This document shows positions 25,561 to 34,867 of a stretch of 64,000 nucleotides of DNA, piece after piece (position 1 is the first letter of the stretch; each line of letters starts with the position of its first letter). The notes beneath the pieces are model-generated. The model saw only the letters and a program-made list of their open reading frames with translations, was not told the origin of the DNA and did not search any database. The translations under genes were made by a program, and so were the position numbers. Source of the DNA: Methanosarcinales archaeon (lineage in GTDB: Archaea; Halobacteriota; Methanosarcinia; Methanosarcinales; Methanoperedenaceae); NCBI GenBank assembly GCA_905339155.1, contig CAJPFJ010000004.1, positions 62,001 through 126,000 on the forward strand. Reading direction: 5' to 3'.

Positions 25561-26688
25561 ATGAAAGTATCACATATATTTATTTATTTATTCTTGATAT
25601 CGTTTTTTTCAGCGCCAGTTTCTGCTGACCTTGTTATAGAAAGCACATCGACAGCCAATATTACTGATAAAGAGGTCTTGAGTACGGCAATAAGTCCGGA
25701 TGGCAGCGCTATTGCATATGTTTCTTATGACACATCAAGGAATCAGCAGATCTTCACGATAAAGACCGATGGTTCAGAAAGAAAACAGTTGACAAATGAC
25801 CCAAATCGAAAATGGGACATTGAATGGTTAACAGATGAAATCTCTTATATGTCCTATGACAATGATGGGATCGAAAAAATATTCATTGTTTCACTGGATG
25901 GATCGAAAAGTCGGAAACTTCTCAATGAGATGATCCGCCAGGGAAGAGAGCCTGTAAAAGGAGACCGTTTCTGGGGATCAGCCTCGTGGAATCCAGCAAG
26001 TAAAAATATATTATTTACTTCATTGGGTAAAAATGGTTATGAAAAGATATTCGAAGTAAATATCGATGGAACCGGGCTAAAAATAGTAATTGAAGATAAC
26101 TCACGCCAATGGAATCCCCAGTGGAGCCCGGATGGCGCTTCCTTTGTATATGCATCACAGGACAAAAATAATATTGATCAATTGTACATTGCCAAAGCCG
26201 ATGGCACTGGTATAACACAGGTCACAGATGATGTTTTTAAGAAATATGATTTGAATTGGGGAAAGGATGGTATTCTTTATGTATCAACCGAATCCCAGAT
26301 AGCAAGCAGTGAAAAGATATTTATCATTAATCCTGATGGCACAGGGAAAAGGCGCCTTATAGAAAATGGTTTCAACCAGAGAAATCCCATGTGGAGCCGG
26401 GATGGGAATACAATTCTTTATGAGGCAACAGACATTCCGGGAAATAAATTAATTGAGTTATTGCATCTTCAAAAACCTGAAGTCATATCCACTGTATCCC
26501 CTGTGGTTCCAACAGTTACAAGAACGATCACACCAACTGTCACACCAGCTGCTACAGGAACACCGGTAATTGAAAAAACACCAGAGAAAAGTTCACTTTG
26601 GCAACCTGTATTATCCGTTGTATTAATACTTGGTCTGATCGTGATAATAATACTGGCAATTTCAAATTTCATGTCAAAGAAGAAATGA
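25561..26688 (+). CDS. TolB-like beta-propeller surface protein with C-terminal membrane helix
   Basis: A 375-residue protein from the ATG at 25561 (another in-frame ATG at 25552). It has a signal peptide (about 1-23), repeated PD40/TolB blades (SPDGSAIAYVS, SPDGASFVYAS, SRDGNTILYEA), a Thr/Pro-rich linker with TVTRTITPTVTP (about 315-340), and a C-terminal hydrophobic helix ending in lysines. It is predicted to display a six-bladed propeller outside the membrane for protein or ligand binding. TATA-like sequence lies at about 25531-25548, close to the start, so a very short leader is likely. It converges with the CorA-like gene, with stops adjacent. Confidence 0.82.
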   Translation: MKVSHIFIYLFLISFFSAPVSADLVIESTSTANITDKEVLSTAISPDGSAIAYVSYDTSRNQQIFTIKTDGSERKQLTNDPNRKWDIEWLTDEISYMSYDNDGIEKIFIVSLDGSKSRKLLNEMIRQGREPVKGDRFWGSASWNPASKNILFTSLGKNGYEKIFEVNIDGTGLKIVIEDNSRQWNPQWSPDGASFVYASQDKNNIDQLYIAKADGTGITQVTDDVFKKYDLNWGKDGILYVSTESQIASSEKIFIINPDGTGKRRLIENGFNQRNPMWSRDGNTILYEATDIPGNKLIELLHLQKPEVISTVSPVVPTVTRTITPTVTPAATGTPVIEKTPEKSSLWQPVLSVVLILGLIVIIILAISNFMSKKK

Positions 26689-27810
26689 TCATTCTACTAC
26701 TTTTGGCATTAATCCTTTCTTATTTATCCACCAATATGCTGCCCAGGTCGCGATTATTGTAGAGGAAATAATAAGTATCAAATACCATCCCTGGTCTTTG
26801 GGCCCCATATCGAAAGCCGCATTTCCCAGAACAGTGGCTATTGTATTCGGGACAAGCACGGCTGTACCTAATATAGTTAACCATGTCATGACAAGGGCCA
26901 GCCTGTTATTTAATATCTGGAGCTGGTTGTTGTATATGCTCTGAAGCACTTCAAGTCCTGAAGCAAGCACATCTGACATGTGTTCACTAAGAGCAATATG
27001 CCTGTTAACATCATCTGCAAGAATTCCCATCCTGGCAAGTAATTTTGGGCTGTCGGTCATTAATTCAGCGTCGCCGTGCCTTAGTGAATTCACTACATCA
27101 AGTGTAGCCCAGAGCGTATCCATATAACTTATAAGGGCATGTTTCATGTTGTGTATCTCAGGAGCGATCATTGCACGCGGTGTCATCGGATCCATAAGGA
27201 ACTTGCTCAATTCATCCCCCTGGGATTCAATTTGTCGTAAATGGTCAAAATTCCTGTTAATATTTTCATCTATAAGTCTTGTCAGGATTATTGTCAATTT
27301 GTCTTCCAATATTAGATTTGGCTTTATTTTTCTCATGAAAGCGTCGGCATAACGGGAAAGACGCACAAGACGCGTCACGTTCTCTTCATGAATTGTGACG
27401 ATCAGATCTTTTCTTATAAGGAAAAGTATCGGGCTTATAAGAACATCAAATTTCTTTACTGCAACTGCAGGAAGCATCAATCCCATTTCCGTATCCCTGT
27501 CTTCATAGGCAGAAAGATAGCCGGATAAGATCGTTGGCGCAAGTGAAGAACTGAATCCCAGGGACATTGCAATAATTTCTGCATCCTTTTTGATGTCTTT
27601 TACCGGGAAATTTAACCAGGCTACGGAAGAATCTTTCAGGAATGAAATGAAATCATGTGGATTATCTCCCATTAATTTTAGGGGTCTTCCCCCTGATATT
27701 GGTAGCGCCACACAAAAAGCTTGCTTGTTGTCAGGAAGAGGCTGTGGAATGCACCCGGGTTCTTTTTTTTCTTCCGGTATAATAATCTGCTCGGATTTTT
27801 CCTCGTTCAT
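26689..27810 (-). CDS. CorA-like divalent-cation transporter, lacking the GMN motif
   Basis: A 373-residue protein with the CorA architecture: a soluble alpha/beta N-domain, long helices (about 150-310) and two C-terminal membrane helices. The usual signature GMN at the end of the first helix is not seen; the region reads NTIATVLGNAAFDMGPKDQ. Family members carry Mg2+, Co2+ or Zn2+ through a pentameric pore, and GMN variants differ in selectivity, so the ion is uncertain. The N-terminal 30 residues are Glu/Lys/Pro-rich and likely disordered. It is a single gene between the TolB-like gene and argH. Confidence 0.8.
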   Translation of the reverse strand: MNEEKSEQIIIPEEKKEPGCIPQPLPDNKQAFCVALPISGGRPLKLMGDNPHDFISFLKDSSVAWLNFPVKDIKKDAEIIAMSLGFSSSLAPTILSGYLSAYEDRDTEMGLMLPAVAVKKFDVLISPILFLIRKDLIVTIHEENVTRLVRLSRYADAFMRKIKPNLILEDKLTIILTRLIDENINRNFDHLRQIESQGDELSKFLMDPMTPRAMIAPEIHNMKHALISYMDTLWATLDVVNSLRHGDAELMTDSPKLLARMGILADDVNRHIALSEHMSDVLASGLEVLQSIYNNQLQILNNRLALVMTWLTILGTAVLVPNTIATVLGNAAFDMGPKDQGWYLILIISSTIIATWAAYWWINKKGLMPKVVE

Positions 27811-27871
27811 GATAATGCCTCTTTAGTCCCAACTCATATATGCGATGAATTATATTTATATTTGCCTTTCA

Positions 27872-29338
27872 TCAAGCACAATTTTTGCAGGCTTTTGTGA
27901 GTTTATCTGATGCTTCATTTATTTTTTTATTAAACAGTCCAATATCTTTTTCAATTATCGTGATCTTTTTCTTAATAACAGCAATCTGTCGTTTCGTTTC
28001 ATGAGGCGAAGGACCCCCCATTACTTTTCGTTTCCTGACATTATCCAGAGGGTCAAGAGCCTCCATGATAGCTTTTTCTGTAAGACCCTTATCGCTTAAT
28101 TTCTCATGGATTATTTCTGATGAGAGTTCATCAAGAATTAAAAGAGTTGGAGTCGAACCTGTCTTTGCAATTGCCCCGACAATATGATGTGCAGTCCGAA
28201 AAGGAATACCAGTAGTCCGCACAATGACATCGGCAAGCTCGGTAGCTGTCATAAAACCTGAATCTATTGCTTTTATCATGCCATTTTTCTTAATATTCAT
28301 TGTCCCGACCATACCGCGGGCCATCCTGACCGAAGCCCGGACGGTCATAACCGCACGCCACAGGTGTGGTGTTGCTTCCTGCAGGTCGCGATTATAGCTG
28401 TAAGGAAGGGCTTTGCATATCGTCAGTACAGACACAAGTGCGCCGTTAACCGAACCTGTCTTTGCGCGCATAAGTTCGGCAATGTCGGGATTTTTCTTTT
28501 GCGGCATGATCGAGGATGTGGATGAATAACTGTCATCAAGTTCAATAAATCCGAATTCTGATGAACTCCAGAGTATCAGTTCTTCTGCCATTCTGCTAAG
28601 ATTTGTCATCATGTTTGAAAAACAGCTTATGCTTTCGATCATAAAATCGCGTGTGCTGACTGCATCCATGGAATTTTCGATTGCCGAATCAAAACCGAGA
28701 AGTTCAGTTGTTCTTTTCCTGTTTATCGGGAAGCCGGTAGAAGCAAATGCAGCAGCGCCGAGGGGATTCTGGTTGGTATGCCTGTATGCTGCTTGTATCC
28801 GTTCAATATCACGCAGGAATGAATTTGCATGAGCAAGAAGATTGTGAGCAAGGGTGGTAGGCTGGGCATGCTGGGTGTGAGTGTATCCTGGCATTATGGT
28901 TTCATGATGTTTTCCTGCTGTCATGATAAGCATTCCAATAAGGTCTTGTGCTTCCTCCATAAGACATAACAGCTCGATGCGCAGCGTAAGGCGTATGCAT
29001 GTGGCAACTTCGTCATTACGCGACCTTCCTGAATGCATCCTGCCGCCTGTATCCTCGCCCACCATTTCAATGAGGCGCGCTTCAAGAGCAATATGTACAT
29101 CCTCATAGGATGTATCAAGGGCTGATATGCCCTCTTTTTGTATTTTCTCAAGACCCGAAAGAATTGCACAACAATCGCTCTCCTTTATTATTCCCTGTTC
29201 TTTGAGCATGACAACATGCGCCTTATCAACTTCAATATCAGCATCAAATATACGTTTGTCAGCCTCCATTGATGAAGTGAAATGCATGATATCTTCGTCA
29301 GGTGCTACCTGAAGGCGCCCTCGTCTTAATATATTCAT
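27872..29338 (-). CDS. argH: argininosuccinate lyase
   Basis: A 488-residue enzyme that splits argininosuccinate into arginine and fumarate, the last step of arginine synthesis. The superfamily signature GSSIMPQKKNPD, carrying the catalytic serine loop, is at about 279-290. Other landmarks are HSGRSRNDE near 101-109, MPGYTHTQHAQP with the catalytic His, and NQNPLGAAAF. Length is slightly above the usual 460-470 because of a C-terminal helical tail with two cysteines. Start MNILRRGRL is typical. It stands alone; the next gene is divergent. Confidence 0.96.
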   Translation of the reverse strand: MNILRRGRLQVAPDEDIMHFTSSMEADKRIFDADIEVDKAHVVMLKEQGIIKESDCCAILSGLEKIQKEGISALDTSYEDVHIALEARLIEMVGEDTGGRMHSGRSRNDEVATCIRLTLRIELLCLMEEAQDLIGMLIMTAGKHHETIMPGYTHTQHAQPTTLAHNLLAHANSFLRDIERIQAAYRHTNQNPLGAAAFASTGFPINRKRTTELLGFDSAIENSMDAVSTRDFMIESISCFSNMMTNLSRMAEELILWSSSEFGFIELDDSYSSTSSIMPQKKNPDIAELMRAKTGSVNGALVSVLTICKALPYSYNRDLQEATPHLWRAVMTVRASVRMARGMVGTMNIKKNGMIKAIDSGFMTATELADVIVRTTGIPFRTAHHIVGAIAKTGSTPTLLILDELSSEIIHEKLSDKGLTEKAIMEALDPLDNVRKRKVMGGPSPHETKRQIAVIKKKITIIEKDIGLFNKKINEASDKLTKACKNCA

Positions 29339-29400
29339 AAATTCTCTTTAATTCATGTCAACATTTATAAATATAGAGGCTTTTACAGAAAACTTTATAT

Positions 29401-29431
29401 ATTCACTTAGTGAATAATTCAGTAGGTGAAT
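29401..29431. promoter_or_regulatory. two tandem 15-bp palindromes over the ATPase start region
   Basis: ATTCACTTAGTGAAT (29401-29415, perfect inverted repeat around a 3-nt centre) is followed after one base by ATTCAGTAGGTGAAT (29417-29431). The pair directly follows a TATA-like TTTATATA at about 29394-29401 and covers the expected transcription start of the downstream gene. The two units are on the same helical scale (16-bp period). This looks like an operator for a repressor, perhaps autoregulation. Confidence 0.6.
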
Positions 29432-29434
29432 AGA

Positions 29435-30880
29435 ATGAGGTTTATCGACCGAACAGAAGAAGTCAGATATCTGAAAGAAGCTGTTGAATTGTCAAAAAGC
29501 AAGCTTTTTTCTGTTTCCATTACGGGCCTTCGAAGAGTGGGAAAAACAAGGCTCATTCTGGAATTATTATCTAAGGATGACCTGTACTTTTTTGTAAATA
29601 AAGACAAGGAAAGCACAAGTCTCCTGCAGGAATATTCCGATGTTTTAAAGACAAGAAAAATCCTTACCCAGCTTGAGGTATTAACTGACTGGGATGCATT
29701 TTTCAGGATATTATTCGAAAGATTAAAAGGTATTGTTGCTTTTGATGAGTTCCAGAATTTTGTGGCTGTCGACAAGTCAGTTTACGGCATACTTCAGAAA
29801 TATATCGACCTAAACGAAAACAAAACAGGGCTTTTTATTATTTTTTCAGGCTCTACGGTCGGTTTAATGAAAAAGCTTTTTTCGGACTCAAAACAGCCCC
29901 TATATGGGCGCCTCAAAAGAAAGATGCCCTTAAAGCCGCTTATGTTTCGCGATACTCTGGAGGCATGCAATACGCTTCGAATAAACAATATTGAAGATGC
30001 AGTGAGGCTTTATGCAATTTTCGGGGGGTTTCCAAAATACTATGTTGCCTTAGAGGATGAGCAGCTTGGGTGTGCAGGCTTTGAAGAAATAATGGACAGG
30101 TTTTTCTTTGCTGAAAATGCAATTCTTGAGGATGAAGCAAACCAGATACTTTCGCTTGAGTTTGGCAAAAGATCCGGAATATATTACGACATTCTTGCAG
30201 CCATAGCATCGGGAAATACAAAAATAAGCGAAGTTGCATCGTTTCTTAGAAAGAAAGAAACCGCACTGACACGGCAGATGAACGAACTTATAAATCTTTT
30301 TGAGTTTGTATCTGTCGAGAAGCCAGTCACAGGCGGAAAAGGTGTATTTGTTATCAATCATCCGCTTCTTAATTTCTGGTTCAGGTTTTTCCACAAGAAC
30401 ATATCCAGCTATAAGCGGCGTGAAAAAGCGCTTATTAATAAAATAAAGGATAATACGAATGCATATATTGGGCACAGATTTGAAGCGGTTTGTCAGGAAT
30501 TTCTGGAAAATCAAAAACTCGGTTTTGATAGAACCGGACGATGGTGGGGGGCTTACAGAGATGCCGAAACGAGCGAGCGAAAAGTCGCAGAAATAGATAT
30601 CGTCTCAATTAACGAGCAAACAAAAGAAATATTATTTGGAGAGTGCAAATGGCAAGAAAAGGTTGATGCGAAAAAGATTTTGGTCCAGCTTAAGGAAAAA
30701 GTACAGTTTGTAGAATGGCATAAAGATATTAGAAAAGAGCGTTATGCTGTTTTTGCGAAATCTTTTAAGGAAAAAATAAAAGGGCCTGATTTAATGCTGT
30801 TTGACTTAAAGGATATTGAAATGGCCTTCAATCACCCACACCTAAAAGGTGTGGGCATGTTCCATGAGGAGCATAGATAA
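29435..30880 (+). CDS. archaeal AAA ATPase with DUF234-type nuclease-like C-domain
   Basis: A 481-residue protein from the ATG at 29435; a GTG at 29426 is also open but lies inside a palindromic operator. The N-terminus FIDRTEEVRYL and P-loop GLRRVGKTRL identify the archaeal ATPase family, with VAFDEFQNF as Walker B. A winged-helix region follows (KISEVASFLRKKETALTRQM), then a C-terminal DUF234 part with EIDIVSINEQTKEILFGECK, which has the acidic-plus-ExK layout of PD-(D/E)xK nucleases. Such genes are numerous in archaea, probably selfish or defence-related, with poorly known function. Two palindromes precede it. Confidence 0.85.
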   Translation: MRFIDRTEEVRYLKEAVELSKSKLFSVSITGLRRVGKTRLILELLSKDDLYFFVNKDKESTSLLQEYSDVLKTRKILTQLEVLTDWDAFFRILFERLKGIVAFDEFQNFVAVDKSVYGILQKYIDLNENKTGLFIIFSGSTVGLMKKLFSDSKQPLYGRLKRKMPLKPLMFRDTLEACNTLRINNIEDAVRLYAIFGGFPKYYVALEDEQLGCAGFEEIMDRFFFAENAILEDEANQILSLEFGKRSGIYYDILAAIASGNTKISEVASFLRKKETALTRQMNELINLFEFVSVEKPVTGGKGVFVINHPLLNFWFRFFHKNISSYKRREKALINKIKDNTNAYIGHRFEAVCQEFLENQKLGFDRTGRWWGAYRDAETSERKVAEIDIVSINEQTKEILFGECKWQEKVDAKKILVQLKEKVQFVEWHKDIRKERYAVFAKSFKEKIKGPDLMLFDLKDIEMAFNHPHLKGVGMFHEEHR

Positions 30881-30897
30881 TCTATTGACAAAGAAGC

Positions 30898-31755
30898 TCA
30901 GATATAAAGTCCTCCATTGATATCAATAACCTGCCCTGTTATGTAATCCCCTTCCTGCGATGCAAGGAATGCCACAGTCGCCGCGACTTCAGAAGCTTTA
31001 CCCAGTCTTCCCAGCGGGATCCGGGATACGATTCTTTCCATTGCGTCGGGATTGATACCCTTTACCATATCCGTTTCAATGAACCCTGGCGCTATAGCGT
31101 TCACAGTGACACCCTTTCCAGCAAATTCCTTAGCAAGCGCCTTTGTGAGACCTATCATCCCGGCTTTGGATGCAGCGTAATTTGTCTGTCCGAAGTTACC
31201 CATCCTGCCTATGACAGATGAAATATTCAATATCCTGCCATACTTTCTCTCAAGCATTCCATCTATGAATGCCTTGGTGCAGTAAAACGTACCATCAAGA
31301 TTTACTGATAAGACATCATTCCACATATCAGCTGTCATTTTCACGAAAGATTTGTCCCTTACGATCCCTGCATTATTGACAAGGATATCTACCTTCCCGA
31401 ATTTCTTCAGAACTTCTTCACGCATCCTGTTTACCTGCTCAGGGTCGCTCACATTCGCCTGGCACATGCAGGAGTGACATCCTTTTGATTCTATCAGGTC
31501 GGATATTTCCTTGGCATGTTCCTTATCTTCCATTTTCTCGATCTTTTCAGTAATTTCTCCAAGATCATCTGCCATTCCCATGCGGTCTATCAATTTTGAT
31601 ACGGTTTCTGCATGATCTTTTGCATTCTGGTAGTTAATAACAATATCAGCCCCTTCTTCTGCCAGCCTTATTGCTATTGCACGACCGATCCCCCTTGAAC
31701 TTCCGGTTACAAGAGCCACTTTATTTTCCAGTTTCCCTTTCTTATTTCCTCTCAT
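30898..31755 (-). CDS. SDR-family 3-oxoacyl reductase with a charged insertion
   Basis: A 285-residue short-chain dehydrogenase of the FabG/PhaB type. NAD(P)-binding TGSSRGIGRA is at about 17-26, NNAG follows, and YAASKAGMIG holds the catalytic Tyr and Lys. A helical insertion of about 30 residues (57-88, rich in Glu/Lys/Met) and CHSCMC at 93-98 are absent from the neighbouring phaB. The start at 31755 is chosen because an upstream ATG would overlap the thiolase gene by 41 bp. It is last in the PHA operon and probably reduces 3-oxoacyl-CoA to (R)-3-hydroxyacyl-CoA, with a different chain-length or cofactor preference than PhaB. Confidence 0.85.
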   Translation of the reverse strand: MRGNKKGKLENKVALVTGSSRGIGRAIAIRLAEEGADIVINYQNAKDHAETVSKLIDRMGMADDLGEITEKIEKMEDKEHAKEISDLIESKGCHSCMCQANVSDPEQVNRMREEVLKKFGKVDILVNNAGIVRDKSFVKMTADMWNDVLSVNLDGTFYCTKAFIDGMLERKYGRILNISSVIGRMGNFGQTNYAASKAGMIGLTKALAKEFAGKGVTVNAIAPGFIETDMVKGINPDAMERIVSRIPLGRLGKASEVAATVAFLASQEGDYITGQVIDINGGLYI

Positions 31756-31759
31756 ATAA

Positions 31760-32938
31760 TTACCTCTTGACCACGATCGCAGCGCCCATCCCCCCGCCAA
31801 TACAGAGCGTTGCGAGTCCGTATGTACCCTTTCTTCTTCTTAATTCATGTAGAAGCGTGACCAGTATCCGCGCACCGCTTGCTCCTATTGGATGTCCGAG
31901 CGCTATTGCCCCGCCATTCACATTGACTTTGTCAGTATTCCAGCCCATTTCCCGGTTCACTGCAATGGCCTGGGCTGCAAATGCTTCGTTGGCTTCGATA
32001 AGATCAAGCTGGCTAACAGAAATATTTGCCCGCTGCAAAGCCTTTTTGCTTGCATTGATGGGGCCTGTTCCCATAATATCCGGAGCTACACCTGCGGTAC
32101 CGTAACCTTTGATAGCAGCCAGTACTTCCAGGCCTTTTTCCTTTGCTTTTTCTTCTGACATAAGAAGCACTGCCGCTGCCCCGTCATTAATGCCTGATGC
32201 ATTGCCGGCAGTCACAGTCCCATCCTTCTTGAATGCAGGTTTGAGTTTTGCAAGAACTTCTTTTGTTGTCCCGAACCTTGGGAACTCATCTGTATCAAAT
32301 AGAACCGGTTCCCCTTTTGGCTGGGGGATAGGGACAGGAATTATCTCATCCTTGAATTTTCCACCTTTAATGGCAGCTTCTGCTTTGTTCTGGCTTTTTG
32401 CCGAGAGCTCATCCTGCTCATCCCGCGATATCCCGAATTTTGTTGCCACATTCTCAGCTGTGACACCCATGTGGTAGTTATTGAAAACATCCCATAGCCC
32501 ATCGTAGATCATTAGATCCACAAGCTCATCATTTCCCATCTTGGCTCCCCACCGCGCTTTCCTTAAAGCGTATGGGCATGTGGACATGGATTCTATCCCG
32601 CCTGCCAGGATAACATCTGCGTCCCCGAGCATGATCGACTGGGTTCCCAGGATGATCGATTTTAAACCTGAACCGCATACCTTATTTACACCGAAGGATG
32701 GAACATCATTTGGGATACCGGCTGCTATTGCCGCCTGCCTTGCCACATTCTGTCCATGGCCTGCAGAGAGTACATTTCCCATTATGACTTCATTCACTTC
32801 ACTTCCCGCTAAACCTGCCCGTTTCATGGCTTCCTTCAGTACCTCTGAACCAAGCTGCACCGGGCTTGTATCTTTCAGGCTTCCCCCAAACTTTCCTATC
32901 GCCGTACGTACGGCAGACACTATAACGACATTACTCAT
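31760..32938 (-). CDS. phaA: acetyl-CoA acetyltransferase (thiolase)
   Basis: A 392-residue thiolase that condenses two acetyl-CoA into acetoacetyl-CoA, the first step of poly-3-hydroxybutyrate synthesis. Nucleophile Cys88 lies in [10 protein letters not shown], the catalytic His in [10 protein letters not shown], and the second Cys in [11 protein letters not shown]. The length is standard for biosynthetic thiolases. The neighbours phaB and phaC on the same strand with short gaps support a PHA role over fatty-acid degradation. Confidence 0.93.
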   Translation of the reverse strand: MSNVVIVSAVRTAIGKFGGSLKDTSPVQLGSEVLKEAMKRAGLAGSEVNEVIMGNVLSAGHGQNVARQAAIAAGIPNDVPSFGVNKVCGSGLKSIILGTQSIMLGDADVILAGGIESMSTCPYALRKARWGAKMGNDELVDLMIYDGLWDVFNNYHMGVTAENVATKFGISRDEQDELSAKSQNKAEAAIKGGKFKDEIIPVPIPQPKGEPVLFDTDEFPRFGTTKEVLAKLKPAFKKDGTVTAGNASGINDGAAAVLLMSEEKAKEKGLEVLAAIKGYGTAGVAPDIMGTGPINASKKALQRANISVSQLDLIEANEAFAAQAIAVNREMGWNTDKVNVNGGAIALGHPIGASGARILVTLLHELRRRKGTYGLATLCIGGGMGAAIVVKR

Positions 32939-32959
32939 GTTTTACCTCTGGTTATTGAA

Positions 32960-33700
32960 TTATAATAGCAATCCGCCATCTACGCTTATCACAGCGCCGT
33001 TAATAAAACTTGCATCATCCGAAGACAGGAATAACAATGTATTTGCTATATCTGCCGGAGCGCCAAGCCTCTTTAATGGCGTTTTTTCTTTCATCATTTC
33101 AAGGATCTTTTCCGGAACTGTCGCTGTCATTGGAGTATATATGAATCCCGGCGCTACCGCATTTACCCGTATGCCTTTTTTCCCCAGTTCCTTGGCAAGT
33201 GTCTTTGTCATGCCAACCAAACCGGCTTTTGTTGCAGCATAATTCGTCTGCCCTACATTACCGTACAGGGCAACTATTGATGAAATATTTAAGATCACTC
33301 CGCTTCCCTGTAAAATCATTTGTTCAACAACTGCCTGGATACAATTAAAAGGCCCTTTCAGGTTTATGTCTATGACTTTATCCCACTGTTCTTCGGTCAT
33401 TTTCACTACAAGAGCGTCCTGGATGATCCCCGCATTATTTATTAGTACATCTACTCTGCTATATTTTGCAATGGTATCTTTCACGACCTGCTTTGATTGT
33501 TCCCTGTTGGAAACATCGAGTCTGGCAAAAAAAGCCTCCCCACCCGCATTTTTTATGGCGTCGACAGTTTCTGCCCCTGCTTTTTCATTTACATCGGCAA
33601 CTACGACCTTTGCGCCTTCTTTAGCAAATAAAATCCCGGTCTCTTTCCCGATACCACTGCCGCCTCCTGTGATAATAACTACTTTATCTTTAACCCTCAT
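32960..33700 (-). CDS. phaB: acetoacetyl-CoA reductase
   Basis: A 246-residue SDR enzyme expected to make (R)-3-hydroxybutyryl-CoA with NAD(P)H. TGGGSGIGKETG binds the cofactor, NNAGIIQDAL follows, Ser lies in LNISSIVALYG, and YAATKAGLVG has the catalytic Tyr and Lys. The ATG at 33700 has an AGGAGG ribosome site. It sits between phaC and the thiolase. It is about 40 residues shorter than the second SDR of the operon. Confidence 0.9.
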   Translation of the reverse strand: MRVKDKVVIITGGGSGIGKETGILFAKEGAKVVVADVNEKAGAETVDAIKNAGGEAFFARLDVSNREQSKQVVKDTIAKYSRVDVLINNAGIIQDALVVKMTEEQWDKVIDINLKGPFNCIQAVVEQMILQGSGVILNISSIVALYGNVGQTNYAATKAGLVGMTKTLAKELGKKGIRVNAVAPGFIYTPMTATVPEKILEMMKEKTPLKRLGAPADIANTLLFLSSDDASFINGAVISVDGGLLL

Positions 33701-33712
33701 GTAATTCCTCCT

Positions 33713-34840
33713 TTATTTTCTTTTAGGTTTCTTAATTTCAGGTCCCCTGGATTCTTCTTCATCAAGACCTGACCTTGGCGTTAACCATTTTGAAATCGTG
33801 GGACAGACTTCTTTCTGGGATTTTGATCCCACAAATATGCCTATATGCCCTGTTGGAAAAACAGCCATCTCTTTTTCTTTACTTGATACTGCATCATTTA
33901 GCGGTATACTTGCTTCGTTTGGTACAAGATGGTCAAATTCCGCCATAATATTAAGAAGAGGCATGGTGATATTTTTAAGATTGATCTTTTTTCCATTTAG
34001 TTCTAATTTATTCTTTATAAGTAGATTTTTCTGGTAACAATCTTTCATGAATTGCCGGAATGTCTCACCAGCCTGGTCCGGGCTGTCGAATATCCATTTT
34101 TCCATTCTCAAAAAATTCTTCACTATTTCTTCATTTCGTATCTGGCAAACATCATCACCGGGTTCACATTCTATCCGGTCAAACATTCCCACATATTTAT
34201 CGATCATAAGCCTGAATGGATCTGTCAATAAGAATCCTGAATTCAGGAAATCCCCTGGCACAATTCCATAGTAATCAACGACCTTATCCACATCAAGGTT
34301 CTTTGCCCAGACATGAAGAAGTCCTTTTTGCGTATCAAAATTAACAGGCGCCACAAGTGTTATGAGGTTCTTGACTTTTTCAGGATGTAACGTCGAATAC
34401 ATAATCGAAAAAGTTCCTCCCTGGCAGATCCCCATAAGTGTGATCTTATCCAATCCTGAACGCTTTCTCACAATATCTACAGCATTATTTATGTATCCAT
34501 TGACATAATCATCTAAAGTAAGATACCTATCCATGCCGGAAGGGTATCCCCAATCGATGATATATACATCAAAACCGTCATCTAATAGCTTTCTTATCAC
34601 ACTTTTATCCGGCTGCAGGTCAAGGATGTAATAACGGTTCACAAGCGCATATACCATCAATATCGGTACAGGGTGCGTTTTCTCCACGGTGGGTATGAAA
34701 TGGAGAAGCTTCATCTTATCTTCGGTATAGATTATTTCATGAGGGGTTGTGCCAACAGATATTTCTGGCATTTTCAAAAATATTTGAAATCCACTCATTA
34801 ATTTATTATATTCCTTTTCTATTGAACTGAGTTCATACAT
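33713..34840 (-). CDS. phaC: class III polyhydroxyalkanoate synthase catalytic subunit
   Basis: A 375-residue alpha/beta-hydrolase that polymerises (R)-3-hydroxyacyl-CoA. The lipase-like box GICQGG holds nucleophile Cys139, and Asp303 (EFDHLVP) and His332 (TGHIGIF) complete the triad. Length and positions fit class III synthases, which need PhaE; phaE lies immediately upstream. The ATG at 34840 with AAGGGG upstream is preferred; a GTG three codons earlier is also possible. The C-terminal 25 residues are charged and Lys-rich. Confidence 0.95.
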   Translation of the reverse strand: MYELSSIEKEYNKLMSGFQIFLKMPEISVGTTPHEIIYTEDKMKLLHFIPTVEKTHPVPILMVYALVNRYYILDLQPDKSVIRKLLDDGFDVYIIDWGYPSGMDRYLTLDDYVNGYINNAVDIVRKRSGLDKITLMGICQGGTFSIMYSTLHPEKVKNLITLVAPVNFDTQKGLLHVWAKNLDVDKVVDYYGIVPGDFLNSGFLLTDPFRLMIDKYVGMFDRIECEPGDDVCQIRNEEIVKNFLRMEKWIFDSPDQAGETFRQFMKDCYQKNLLIKNKLELNGKKINLKNITMPLLNIMAEFDHLVPNEASIPLNDAVSSKEKEMAVFPTGHIGIFVGSKSQKEVCPTISKWLTPRSGLDEEESRGPEIKKPKRK

Positions 34841-34867
34841 AATGCTCACCCCTTGGAAATTGAATGA

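Noticed and set aside
31756-31800. upstream extension of the second reductase
   Set aside because: It would overlap the thiolase coding end and adds non-conserved residues.
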